Part shown: positions 54,520 through 64,000 of the stretch, piece after piece | How the letters are laid out: each line of letters begins with the position of its first letter | Position numbering within the stretch: the first letter of the stretch is position 1 | Origin: Timema cristinae | Lineage: Eukaryota > Arthropoda > Insecta > Phasmatodea > Timematidae | NCBI GenBank assembly: GCA_039000515.1 | Contig: JBCFYV010000012.1 | Coordinates: forward strand, 113,711,126-113,775,125 | Reading direction: 5' to 3' | DNA: 64,000 nt | Notes under the pieces: generated by a model | The model's input: only the letters and a program-made list of their open reading frames with translations | Told to the model about the DNA's origin: nothing | The model's database searches: none | Made by a program: the position numbers and the translations under genes

Positions 54520-54755
54520 TTGGGCCTCGTGTCTTACTACCCGTCCAGATTATAAACATACAATAGCATTTCTTTAAAAGGAATGTGTAAGGTAGACATT
54601 TTTTTAATAAATTTGAGCGGAGGAAGAATGGAAAACTATTTCGAGAAAAAAACCTCATTACTACTAACCGGGATTCTAACCCAGGTCTCCCCGTCATTGG
54701 TGGTACAGTATACTGCGAGAGAGACGCCTTAAACGATTGAGCTACTGAAGAGAGT
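54520..54755 (-). mobile_element. SINE family B copy
   Basis: Tail ctcgtgtcttactacccgtc, body gagcggaggaagaatggaaa, B box accgggattctaacccagg, head side tgcgagagagacgccttaaa and gagctactgaag. Confidence 0.82.
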
Positions 54756-54759
54756 TATT

Positions 54760-55135
54760 TGGAGGGTACTACTTGCATTGGTTCAAGGTAATAATAACAG
54801 GGTCTCAAAATTAAAAATAAAATTCAGACATAGTTCCCGGTTTTCCTGGAGGAAAAAAACTCCCGATTTTTTAAAACGCTTTTCCTTCGGTTGTGAGACT
54901 AAGAATGAATTATTCTGAATGTTTGGTGGGTTTTTTTTCTAAAAGTGGTGTTGTACACGGCACGAAATTATTTTAGTAAGTAAGTAAGTATTATTAGTTA
55001 AGTACCTCTTTAAGATATTTGAAGTGGTTCATCTCCGTCAAATTTTGAAATTTTAATGCCCCTATAAGCTAGAAGCACGTGCCTTTATAAATTACCGACA
55101 GACGACAAAATTCCAAACAATTTTCCCGTGATTTG
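54760..55135. other. No recognisable feature
   Basis: Contains a short (GTAA)-type run at about 54,977-54,990. Confidence 0.4.
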
Positions 55136-55137
55136 TC

Positions 55138-55375
55138 CGACACCTTAGCATGTCTATATAGTGAGCCAAGGGTCCCGGGTTCGATTCCTGGCATGGACAA
55201 AAAATATATCAATAGAGAAATGTGGGTTTCCCCTTCAATAGTGATGAATTAACGGGATAGGGGGCTGGGTATTGTGTTTGTTTTAGATTTAGATTTACGT
55301 AGGTATAAGTAGTGTGCTGATATAATCAGTCGTTTTAGAACCTGCACGTTAAATGCATAAAATAAAAATAAAATG
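55138..55375 (+). mobile_element. SINE family E copy
   Basis: Head caccttagcatgtctatata, B box tcccgggttcgattcctggc, body agaaatgtgggtttcccctt and agtgatgaattaacgg, then gtgctgatataatcagtcgt and tgcacgttaaatgcataaaa. Well preserved. Confidence 0.87.
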
Positions 55376-55379
55376 TTCT

Positions 55380-55697
55380 TTCTTTCTTTTTCTTTTTTAC
55401 CGAGGCACCAAATTCAAGCCTTATTCCCAGTTTTCCTGATTTTCCCAATCAGTGGCCAACCTGAAAAATTTACCATCCTAGGCAAAGAGAAATAAACTCA
55501 AATTTGGTATTATTATTAATATTTAAGGGAGGGGTGGAGGCCTAAACACACATTTCAGTTGCCTACGGCCTTGACAAAAGCCTTGGGCCACTTTTTCTTT
55601 CATGCCATTTTTAAGATGTACGAATAAGCTTTTTATCGTTTGTTCCAGAGCAAGTTGACACCCGCTTACCCCCACCAACTCTTGTTCTATCTCTCTT

Positions 55698-55734
<37 letters not shown>

Positions 55735-56185
55735 TCCCCGACGGTCAAGCTTCATATGACAAGGATAATCCTGTCACAAACAGTGAGGGGAGGGGGGGGG
55801 ATATAAGTATACGACTGTCTCCGGGGAAAGAAGGAGAGTAGTTTGGTGGGGGGGGCCATGACCCTCCCCCTAAAGAACGACCTAGGGTTGAAGGAAATGG
55901 GTAAGAGGTCATGACCTTGCGGGCTATGATCTTCTTCACTATTTTTCAGCCCATCACCCACCTGTCCGACACGATTACAGTCGCATAAAAAACACTCCGT
56001 TTTATATATACATACTCGCTTTACTCACTGGGGGCTCAGTCCCCAAACCCCCAGTGAGTGTAAACTAATGTAATTCCAGCGTTGTTTTATTTTTACAATG
56101 TTATGATTCTAGCTGTCCCATAAGCGTGTTGGAAAATTTAAAAAATCTGTAGAAATGTGCAAAATTTACCTAAAAACAAAAGAAT
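55380..56185. other. Unassigned; (CA)n at 55,701-55,731
   Basis: A CA array followed by a GC-rich, G-run stretch at about 55,780-55,880 with overlapping minus-strand frames caused by composition. A near-perfect hairpin sits at 56,022-56,061. Confidence 0.45.
56022..56061. repeat. Hairpin-forming inverted repeat
   Basis: tactcactggggg and cccccagtgagtgta are complementary arms around a loop of about 13 nt (ctcagtccccaaa). Confidence 0.85.
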
Positions 56186-56189
56186 CTAG

Positions 56190-56470
56190 CTATGGTGCAA
56201 TCCGTTTTTTGATAGGTCTTACCGTTTAGCCACAAGAGACCTCCAAAGAAAGGTCCGTACCGACTTTAAAGTTGCTCCGCCATTATTTTTTTTGGGGGGG
56301 GGGGGGGGGGGAGTTAAAAAAATATATTTTTTTTAAGCTTTTTGGAATTTTCTCGTCAGTTACAGGTTATAAGCTATAAGTTTGCCAAATTTCAAGTTTC
56401 TAACTCATCTATAAGTGGGTAAACATTAATGTCAGTGGGTGAGTCAGTCATGTGGCTGTATAGTAGAGTG
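56190..56470 (+). repeat. Dispersed duplicate, copy 1
   Basis: A 74-bp stretch starting gataggtcttaccgtttagc is identical to the one at about 57,209. After a G17-type insertion the match resumes (gtcagttacaggttataagc, tttgccaaatttcaag). It continues past the point where copy 2 diverges. Confidence 0.88.
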
Positions 56471-56474
56471 AAGT

Positions 56475-57185
56475 GATGATAAGCCCGGATTTTTATGCAA
56501 AATGCATGTTTTTTACATATCTAAAGGTATGTGGAAATAATATACTCTGTAAATCGCGCCTTAAAAGACAATTTGGCCGGTGTTTGATAGTGCATCGTAA
56601 TCGCATATTTTATGGGAAAATGATTCTACATGCGTATTTTATAATTTTTAAGTAAAAATCATTTACTTCGTACTGCCTTACTTTGTCCACTTTATTGTTA
56701 TCACCATTTACTAATTAATCAATTAAATTTCTGCAGTCAATTGGTATAAAACTAACCACAAATACGTGCTTGTTGTAGTGTTTTCTGAATATGTTCGAGA
56801 AAAACACCGTACAACCTAAACACTCCGAAATTCACTATCATGATAACTGTAGTGGGGGGTCGGAGTAAATTAACCTGCAGTCTCATCTTCTCTGAAGGAT
56901 CAATTTCGGTCGCATTGTCTTAAGAAACCACGGTGTTGCTAAAAATTGCAATCGATAGTTTGGTGATTTTAAATTTAAACCCCGTGTTCAAAGATTCGTC
57001 AAATTACAAAAAGTTTCTGGTAAATATTAATACAGAGAATTCCCCCGAACCAGATTAATGCACAGATGTTTGCAACTGAAGACATCATGCGATTGTTCAA
57101 AGAATTTCATGTTATGATTAAACACTTCGCTTGCTCGTTGGAGATCGCTCAAAACACGTGTGTTCTTTGCAAGTGGTGTAAAATA
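56475..57185. other. No recognisable feature between the two duplicates
   Basis: AT-rich. The 60-codon frame at 56,473-56,655 shows no recognised motif. Confidence 0.4.
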
Positions 57186-57189
57186 AATG

Positions 57190-57360
57190 TAATCCTAGCA
57201 GAAATTTTTTGATAGGTCTTACCGTTTAGCCACAAGAGACCTCCAAAGAAAGGTCCGTACCGACTTTAAAGTTGCTCCGCCATTTTGAAATTTTCCCGTC
57301 GGTTAAAAGCTAGAAGCTATAAGTTTGCCAAATTTCAAGTGGCTTTATAGTGGTATATAT
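57190..57360 (+). repeat. Dispersed duplicate, copy 2
   Basis: gataggtcttaccgtttagc, ccgtaccgactttaaagttg and tttgccaaatttcaagtggc match copy 1 in direct orientation, about 1.0 kb downstream of it. It lacks the poly-G insertion. Confidence 0.88.
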
Positions 57361-57734
57361 AATTCTTCAATGGCAGACCTAGCAGCTTCACAGAAGAAAA
57401 TCTCAGTAGGAATTTCCTTATATACTGTAACAACCATGAATAAGGCAAGATTTTCAACAAACAAGTAGTTTATTTGATTTTTGTTCATTTTTGTTCATTT
57501 TTGTCACATTTTATGGTACACAATTTTCACACTTTTGTGCATATTTTACTATTTGATTGTGCATAAGGATCCGGGCTTTCTCTCTCTCTCTTCTCTCTCT
57601 CTGTATATATAAATATTTGAAATAATTAGGTGAGAGGTTAGATTGTCTTATTATCGTCAAACTCCGAGTATCAAGTCGAACCTAACAGGAAATTAATAAA
57701 TATCTAATTTTAAAACTTAGATATGTAAATTAAG

Positions 57735-57950
57735 AGGCACTGTCGTAATAGACTGGACTGTCTTTTGCTGGAAGATCTGGGTTGGAATATCTTTCAGGTG
57801 TACTGAGTTTGTTTTCCAACTCTCCCTTCAAGCAAATGCGGGCACAATTCCTTCAAATCCAACTGTTCTCATTCTTTAAAAAATTAGCTTAATTATTACA
57901 TATGGGTGTAACGCGAACGGGTAGTAAGACACGGTGACCAAGAAAATAGA
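57735..57950 (+). mobile_element. Diverged SINE family B copy
   Basis: gcactgtcgtaatagactgg (head), B-box remnant atctgggttggaatatctt, caggtgtactgagtttg, body caagcaaatgcgggcacaat, tail gtaacgcgaacgggtagtaa and gacacggtg. Confidence 0.75.
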
Positions 57951-57954
57951 AGAG

Positions 57955-58205
57955 TAAAGAATTAGTCGCCCATCCCCAGGTATTGAACACAGGACAGAAC
58001 TAGTCCTATTAAACAAGATCAAAGTTTATGAGAATAAATAGAGGTCGAGATCAAACCCTTAAGTATACTAAACGCTCAAGATCAAAGTTTGAGTAGGCCT
58101 ACTCGCAGAACCCTATTTTCCTTCCATTCTGGTAATAATTCTTGCCAAAATTATTATTTTTCCTCCATCTTTGTAAAAGCCATTGAAAAACTTATTGCAT
58201 TTTGT
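57955..58205. other. No recognisable feature
   Basis: No supported feature before the minisatellite. Confidence 0.4.
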
Positions 58206-58209
58206 GCGT

Positions 58210-60300
58210 GTCAAACTCTACCCGCCACCGTGTGTTAACCAGACTCTACCCACCATCGTGTGTTAACCACACTCTACCTACCATCGTGTGTTAACCACAC
58301 CTCACTTTCCATCGTGGTTCAACCACACTCTACCTACCATCGTGTGTTAACCAGACTCTACCACCATCGTGTGTTAACCACACTCGACTTACCACGTGTG
58401 TTAACCAGACTCTACCACCATCGTGTGTTAACCACACTCTACCTACCATCGTGTGTTAACCACACTCACTTACCATCGTTGTTAACCACACTGACCACCA
58501 CCGTGTGTTAACCAGACTCACCCACCATCGTGTGTTAACCACACTCTACCTACCATCGTGTGTTAACCACACTCGACTTACCACCGTGTGTTAACCAGAC
58601 TCTACCCACCATCGTGTGTTAAACACACTCGACCACCATCGTGTGTTAACCACACTCTACCCACCATCGTATGTTAACCAGACTATACCCACCATTGTGT
58701 GTTAGCCACACTCACTTACCACCGTGTGTTAACCACACTCGACTCACCATCGTGTGTTAACCACACTCTACCTAACATCGTGTGTTAACCACACTCTACC
58801 CACCATCGTTGTTAACCAGACTCTACCCACCATCGTGTGTTAACCACACTCTACCCTACCATCGTGTGTTAACCACACTCTACCTACCATCGTGTGTTAA
58901 CCACACTCGACTTACCATCGTGTGTTAACCACACTCTACCTACCAGCATATGTCAGTACACACTCTACCCACCATCGTGTGTTAACCACACTCTACCCAC
59001 CATCGTGTGTTAACCAGACTCTACCCACCATCGTGTGTTAACCACACTCGACCCACCACGTGTGTTAACCACACTCACCACCACCATGTGTTAACCAGAC
59101 TCTACCCACCATCGTGTGTTAACCACACTCGTACCACCATCGTGTGTTAACCACACTTGACCCACCACCGTGTGTTAACCAGACTTCTACCCACCATCGT
59201 GTGTTAACCACCTCTACCTACCATCGTGTGTTAACCACACTCGACTTACCACCTGTGTTAACCAGACTCTACCCACCATCGTGTGTTACCACACTCGACT
59301 TACCATCGTGTGTTAACCACAACTACTACCCACCATCGTATGTTAACCAGACTATACCCACCATTGTGTGTTAGCCACACTCTACTTACCACACGTGTGT
59401 TAACCACACTCGACTCACCATCGTGTGTTAACCACACTCTACCTAACATCGTGTGTTAACCACACTCTACCCACCATCGTATGTTAACCAGACTCTACCC
59501 ACCATCGTGTGTTAACCACACTCTACCCACCATCGTATGTTAACCAGACTATACCCACCATTGTGTGTTAGCCACACTCTACTACCACCGTTGTTAACCA
59601 CACTAACTCACCATCGTGTGTTAACCACACTCTACCTAACATCGTGTGTTAACCACACTCTACCCACCATCGTATGTTAACCAGACTCTACCCACCATCG
59701 TGTGTTAACCACACTCTACCCACCATCGTGTGTTAACCACACTCTACCTACCATCGTGTGTTAACCACACTCGACCTACCATCGTGTGTTAACCACACTC
59801 TACCTACCAGCATATGTCGTCACACTCTACCCACCATCGTGTGTTAACCACACTCTACCACCATCGTGTGTTAACCAACTCTACCCACCATCGTGTGTTA
59901 ACCACACTCGACCACCACCGTGTGTTAACCACACTCGACTCACCACCATGTGTTAACCAGACTCTACCCACCATCGTGTGTTAACCACACTCGACCACCA
60001 TCGTTGTTAACCACACTCTACCTACCATCGTGTGTTAACCACACTCTACCCACCATCGTATGTTAACCAGACTATACCCACCATTGTGTGTTAGCCCCAC
60101 TCTACTACCACCGGTGTTAAACACATCGACTCACTCGTGTGTTAACCACACTCTACTAACATGTGTGTTAACACACCTACCCACCATCGTATGTTAACCA
60201 TACTATACCCACCATTGTGTGTTAACCAACTCTACCACCATCGTATGTTAACCACACTCTACCTACCAGCGTATGGCAGTCACACTATACTACTCGGCGT
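58210..60300 (+). repeat. ~28-bp minisatellite, ~2.1 kb
   Basis: The unit is close to ctctacctaccatcgtgtgt followed by taaccaca. Variant units (accattgtgtgttagcc at 58,692, 59,358, 59,557 and 60,080; accagcatatgtc at 58,944 and 59,807) recur in ordered blocks, so larger segments have been duplicated. The frames at 58,260, 59,144 and 60,161 are products of the repeat. Confidence 0.96.
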
Positions 60301-60304
60301 GTAT

Positions 60305-60760
60305 AAAAAGGTCGACCTCCTTTTGAATACACAATACCTGAAAATATAGATAAGAATTGCGTGTTAAAGGTATATCAAAAAGTAATAGGAACTTCATTTA
60401 TCTAAAACGAGATTGGAAACGTAAAAAAATACTCATATATATATATTATTTGTTCAACCCTTGTAAAATCTATTCATGTTACGATAGCTGACTTCTGTTA
60501 TGTCAATAGTAATGGTGACAAGTCACTTAGGGGGTTGTATAGTCACAGCACGGTTAACAGAGGGGGGGATTTAAAATACTACTTGAATATAGTTTTTTGG
60601 GGGTAAATAATAAAAAGTGTAGCTATTTTTTTTTATATCCTTATTTAGGTTAACAACAGCTGAAGATAGCATTACTTGACGTATGAAATTAGTTTTAGTA
60701 CCTTTCGTAACTCTCATCGTGTTATTACAGTAGTCAAATGAATTAAACTATTTCCTTAAC
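60305..60760. other. Mostly unassigned
   Basis: Near 60,650-60,690 cagctgaagatagc and tacttgacgtatgaa resemble dispersed family G in reverse. Otherwise nothing is recognised. Confidence 0.4.
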
Positions 60761-60764
60761 CCAC

Positions 60765-60985
60765 ATTGGTAGACGCGGTGACAAATATTAAAGTCTGATT
60801 CTAAGTTAACGTGGGAGATTAGAGTTCAAATCCCGACAGTGTTTACTGAATGTGATTTTACTTAAACGGTTTACCACTTTCCCTCTACATGCGAATTTGG
60901 GTACATTTCTTCTAAATTATATATTTTTGTTCTCTATCCCATTAACTTAATTAAATGCGAACGGGTAATATGGAGTGTTGAAAAT
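60765..60985 (+). mobile_element. Diverged SINE family B copy
   Basis: B box agagttcaaatcccgacagt, tttactgaatgtgatttta, body ctacatgcgaatttgggtac, tail aaatgcgaacgggtaatatg. Confidence 0.72.
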
Positions 60986-60989
60986 ACAT

Positions 60990-61396
60990 AAATAATATAT
61001 AAATCAAATAGGTTGAACAATAGAGAAACTACTTAAAACTGAGCGAATCATTTTTAAAACCCTTCACTTATTGACTTATTGTAGAAACATCCCCTACCCA
61101 CTTAGCCCGCCAAGGGTGCCTAACATATGTGAATTCCCCCGCCTCCCCCCCACCCCCCGGCTCACATCCTTCGTTCCCCCTTCATATGCACACGATGGAG
61201 GAGGATAAGGTCCACATGTCATATTTTGTGAATTTCCTCATTCCCTCTCTTTCTCATGACACACGTTAATAAATTATGTGGTAGGGAGTGCGTGTGAATA
61301 AAAACTCCCCCCTGCCCTCTCGCCCTTCCCTTAACTTTCCGCGACCCCTATAAGCGTTTGAGTCAACGAGCGACACGTCACTGGCGATTCTGTCGC
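60990..61396. other. No recognisable feature
   Basis: Contains C-rich runs near 61,140-61,160. No supported gene. Confidence 0.4.
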
Positions 61397-61656
61397 CATG
61401 GAGCAAGGAGGATAATATGTTTTAACGAGCATTTTCCCATGGAACAAGGAGGATAATATGTTTTAACGAGCATTTTCCCATGGAACAAGGAGGATAATAT
61501 GTTTTAACGAGCATTTTCCCATGGAACAAGGAGGATAATATGTTTTAACGAGCATTTTCCCATGGAACAAGGAGGATAATATGTTTTAACGAGCATTTTC
61601 CCATGGAACAAGGAGGATAATATGTTTTAACGAGCATTTTCCCATGGAACAAGGAC
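61397..61656 (+). repeat. 41-bp tandem repeat, 6 units plus a partial
   Basis: Units start at 61397, 61438, 61479, 61520, 61561, 61602 and 61643 (partial). Each reads catggaacaaggaggataat then atgttttaacgagcattttcc. Only the first differs (gagcaagg), so the expansion is recent or homogenised. Confidence 0.97.
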
Positions 61657-61659
61657 AAA

Positions 61660-62090
61660 GAACAAAGACATTTCAAAATGCCCCTTTTTCTATATTGTAC
61701 GTATTTGTTTCTTTGTAATGTTTTAAAATAAACATAAAGGAAAAATAATTATATGTAAAAATATGTAAGATACGAAGATCTTTGGCGTATTTTTGTTGCT
61801 AATATATGTTTGAAAAATACTATAGGCCTAATCATTTCGCCTATGTATTTTTACTGATTTGTTCATAGTGATAGACGATCTCAATTCTGAGTTTAAAGAA
61901 CTATGTTTGATGCCCGGTCATATGACTGGCTATCAGGGGCACCGGAACGTTTTTGGAAAAAGGGGGGGGGAGCAAAATGATGTTAAGTCCATGCTAAGTT
62001 AAGTTGAGCAAAAAAAAGTAAGTGAACAATCATAACTTAGCACCACTATCACAGAGTCACTATGTGATAGGTTCTGTGCATATATATTTT
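61660..62090. other. No recognisable feature
   Basis: AT-rich sequence with a G9-type run near 61,960. Confidence 0.4.
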
Positions 62091-62095
62091 TTTAA

Positions 62096-62112
62096 ATCAT
62101 GTATATATACAT

Positions 62113-62182
<70 letters not shown>

Positions 62183-62214
62183 GATTTATGATACACATGA
62201 TATATCAATGTATA
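62096..62214. repeat. (AT)n array inside nested inverted arms
   Basis: The AT array (62,117-62,180) is bracketed by atcatgtatatata / tatatatacatgat, and on the other register by tacattgatatat / atatatcaatgta. The block could form a long hairpin. Confidence 0.88.
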
Positions 62215-63435
62215 AAATAAAGTTGAAAAGGGGTCAAAGAAAAATAAACACCAGTAAATAAAATCAAGACTTATAAAAGCGATATTTAATAACCAATAAG
62301 ACTCAAATTACATTAACATAATTGTATAATCATCACTATTTCATCCCGATCGTTTTTATGGATCGTTCCATGTCTTCTTATATATGGAATACACTTATTT
62401 TAATTTCCCCGACATAGCTAAAAAACAATATATCAGAGACTAGTTGGACTCGTGTGTGTAGAATATTAAGAAAATAGTAAACCATGAAAGTAAAAGATGA
62501 GACTATTAAAAAAACAATTTAATTGGTAGCAAGAATTATGATTAAATCATTCCACAATTTTTCCTAAAACCTGCCACTGTCCCCTCCTCTCACCAAAAGC
62601 AATAAATTGGGTGGGTGGCTATGCACCCCCCCCCCTCCCTTCTAGTTCCAGCACCTATGCTGGCGATGTCACTAAATTATATATTATCATAGTTTCCAAA
62701 TAAAATATACTAAGTCTGTTAAAAAATAATCACTTCATTTATGCTGTCTCCTAATAACATTTAATTCAAAATCAAATTTTTTTAAAAAACTATTACTGTA
62801 ACATAAGTTTTGCTAATGAATAAAATAAACAAGACGACATTTTAATGTACGACTGTACAAAAATATGTTTACGTCTGTATCACATCTATCTTATGTGTCA
62901 TAGTGGTAAATAAATCGGGTAAACGAGCCCGTTTATTTAGTTATTGTTATCGATTTTTCATGCTAGACAGAAAATATCAACGCAGCGACAAAGTGGTCAT
63001 TAGGTCCTCAATAATTGTCCAATTATTTACCCTAACATGATCTGTGACACGATGGATGGAAACGTTTCAAGGTAAATAGGAAGTGTTGATAAACCAAGTC
63101 TTTAGTTGTGATGGATTTTTTTGGGGTTTTTTTGCCTTTGACTCGGAAAAAGGTTTTCTTATTTGTTTGTTTCTAACCATTTCCTTATGCAATAAGAAAA
63201 AGGATTAATATAAAGTCCACACCGACGGTCATATGATTTTTATGTTTCTGCGCAGCACGAGAGAATGATATTAACAAAATCAGGGACCCATCAATAATAT
63301 ATTTTCATCGACATTTTGAATAAAACGTTGTTTTTTTCAGCATAGAAATATTTAATTATCCGTTTGTCTGAGAATTAAAAAAAAACTCCAGAACAGAAAT
63401 TAATTTATTCCTACTCCTTCATTAACGAGCAACAG
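62215..63435. other. AT-rich unassigned stretch
   Basis: A C10-type run lies near 62,625. I see no gene, RNA or repeat family that I can support. Confidence 0.45.
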
Positions 63436-63439
63436 AACC

Positions 63440-63560
63440 GCTTCGGTGGCCGCGTGGTCTAACGCGTCACTCTTACAGTAGATCAGACTGCTGATGACAG
63501 AGAGATCAAGGTTCGAATCTCGGTCGAATGTAATGAGAGTGATATTTCCTAAATAATCTA
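63440..63560 (+). mobile_element. SINE family B head, 3'-truncated
   Basis: Excellent head gcttcggtggccgcgtggtc and taacgcgtcactcttacagt, B box aggttcgaatctcggtcg, then atgtaatgagagtgatattt. It stops where the inverted copy begins. Confidence 0.85.
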
Positions 63561-63565
63561 TTCTA

Positions 63566-63772
63566 TAACCACGTCTTACTGGGTTATATTCTTATATTGT
63601 AATTACGCTAAGGTAAAAGGGATGAGTAAGGTTGAATTTAGAGTAAATGTACCAACATTTTCATGGAGTGAGAGTGTAAACACGACCGAGATTCAAGCTC
63701 TTATGTCCTCGTTATCGGCAGTCAATTCTATCGTGAGCGCCTTAGACTATTCGACCACCAATGCGGGTAAGT
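63566..63772 (-). mobile_element. SINE family B copy, inverted to its neighbour
   Basis: Tail side accacgtcttactgggttat, body gtaccaacattttcatggag, B box acgaccgagattcaagctc, head side cgtgagcgccttagac and gaccaccaatgcggg. Confidence 0.8.
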
Positions 63773-63889
63773 ATTATTAATCTTATTTTATAGACCTAGA
63801 TCTTATTTTATATGACCTATTAAAAGTTACATACACAGATCACATGACTTGTACCACTAATTTTTGAACAATATTCATGAAATAGTTTC

Positions 63890-64000
63890 GACCACGCCCT
63901 CAGGCCAGGAAAGATTGTAAAACCCACTTTTTTTTTTCAAGTTCGGGGACGTATTAAACGTCAAGATTCACCATAATCTCAAGGTCAAAAGTATTTACGA
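63890..64000 (+). repeat. Dispersed repeat family I, edge fragment
   Basis: attgtaaaacccactttttt, aacgtcaagattcaccataa and ctcaaggtcaaaag resemble the 3' half of the 36.4-kb copy. It is cut by the window end. Confidence 0.45.

Noticed and set aside
58210..60300. Possible CRISPR array or repeat-protein gene
   Set aside because: The units are contiguous with no spacers, and frames are broken by frequent indels.

Overview
The window looks like a repeat-saturated, AT-rich invertebrate metazoan nuclear genome. The grounds are dozens of tRNA-derived SINE copies with target-site duplications (TSDs), relics of two LINEs, hAT-like DNA transposon ends, very long simple-sequence arrays and minisatellites, and the absence of any dense open reading frames. 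I cannot name the species. I recognise no intact host protein-coding gene, rRNA, functional tRNA or CRISPR array. Nearly all short open frames are chance frames in repeats.

Two abundant SINE families dominate. Family A has a tRNA-like head (tGGTCTAGGGGTAAGGTGTC, then a B box GGGGTTCAATCC) and a ~200-bp body. Family B has a different tRNA head (GTGGTCTAACGCGCTACTC, then a B box GGTTCGAATC). Both end in the same ~45-nt tail (…acccgaacgggtagtaag, then acgcggtgct, then (TAA)n), so they probably share one LINE partner. Several copies have perfect 8-14 bp TSDs. Further tRNA-derived families are C (two copies), D (inverted tRNA halves forming a palindrome) and E (eight copies).

By region: 0-20 kb holds scattered SINEs, a small hAT-like element (2.63-3.04 kb), a TA-flanked MITE (12.47 kb), dispersed repeats and a (TG)n array. 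20-25 kb holds a 64-bp satellite with a five-unit higher-order structure, a LINE 3' relic (22.8-23.65 kb) and a 30-bp minisatellite. 25-45 kb holds (ACAG)-bearing dispersed repeats, a second copy of the same LINE 3' end (32.7-33.43 kb) split by a SINE and running into a ~1.2-kb (TATG)n array, a 57-bp tandem repeat built on a SINE tail, a ~715-bp foldback and an RTE-like LINE relic with a 147-bp internal tandem repeat. 55-64 kb holds a 2.1-kb 28-bp minisatellite, a 41-bp repeat and more SINEs.

The most notable object is a 7,085-bp element at 47,048-54,132. It has ~600-bp terminal inverted repeats carrying internal ~150-bp subrepeats and many TTTTGCACC motifs, and it is flanked by a perfect 9-bp duplication (gtgttgcgg). 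Its interior holds a decayed plus-strand coding region (51.33-52.68 kb). That region resembles an expanded, poorly characterised metazoan protein family with a PGFHAFTGC-type motif and a C-terminal Cys-rich (CXC-like) tail. This suggests that the family is carried by a long-TIR transposon.
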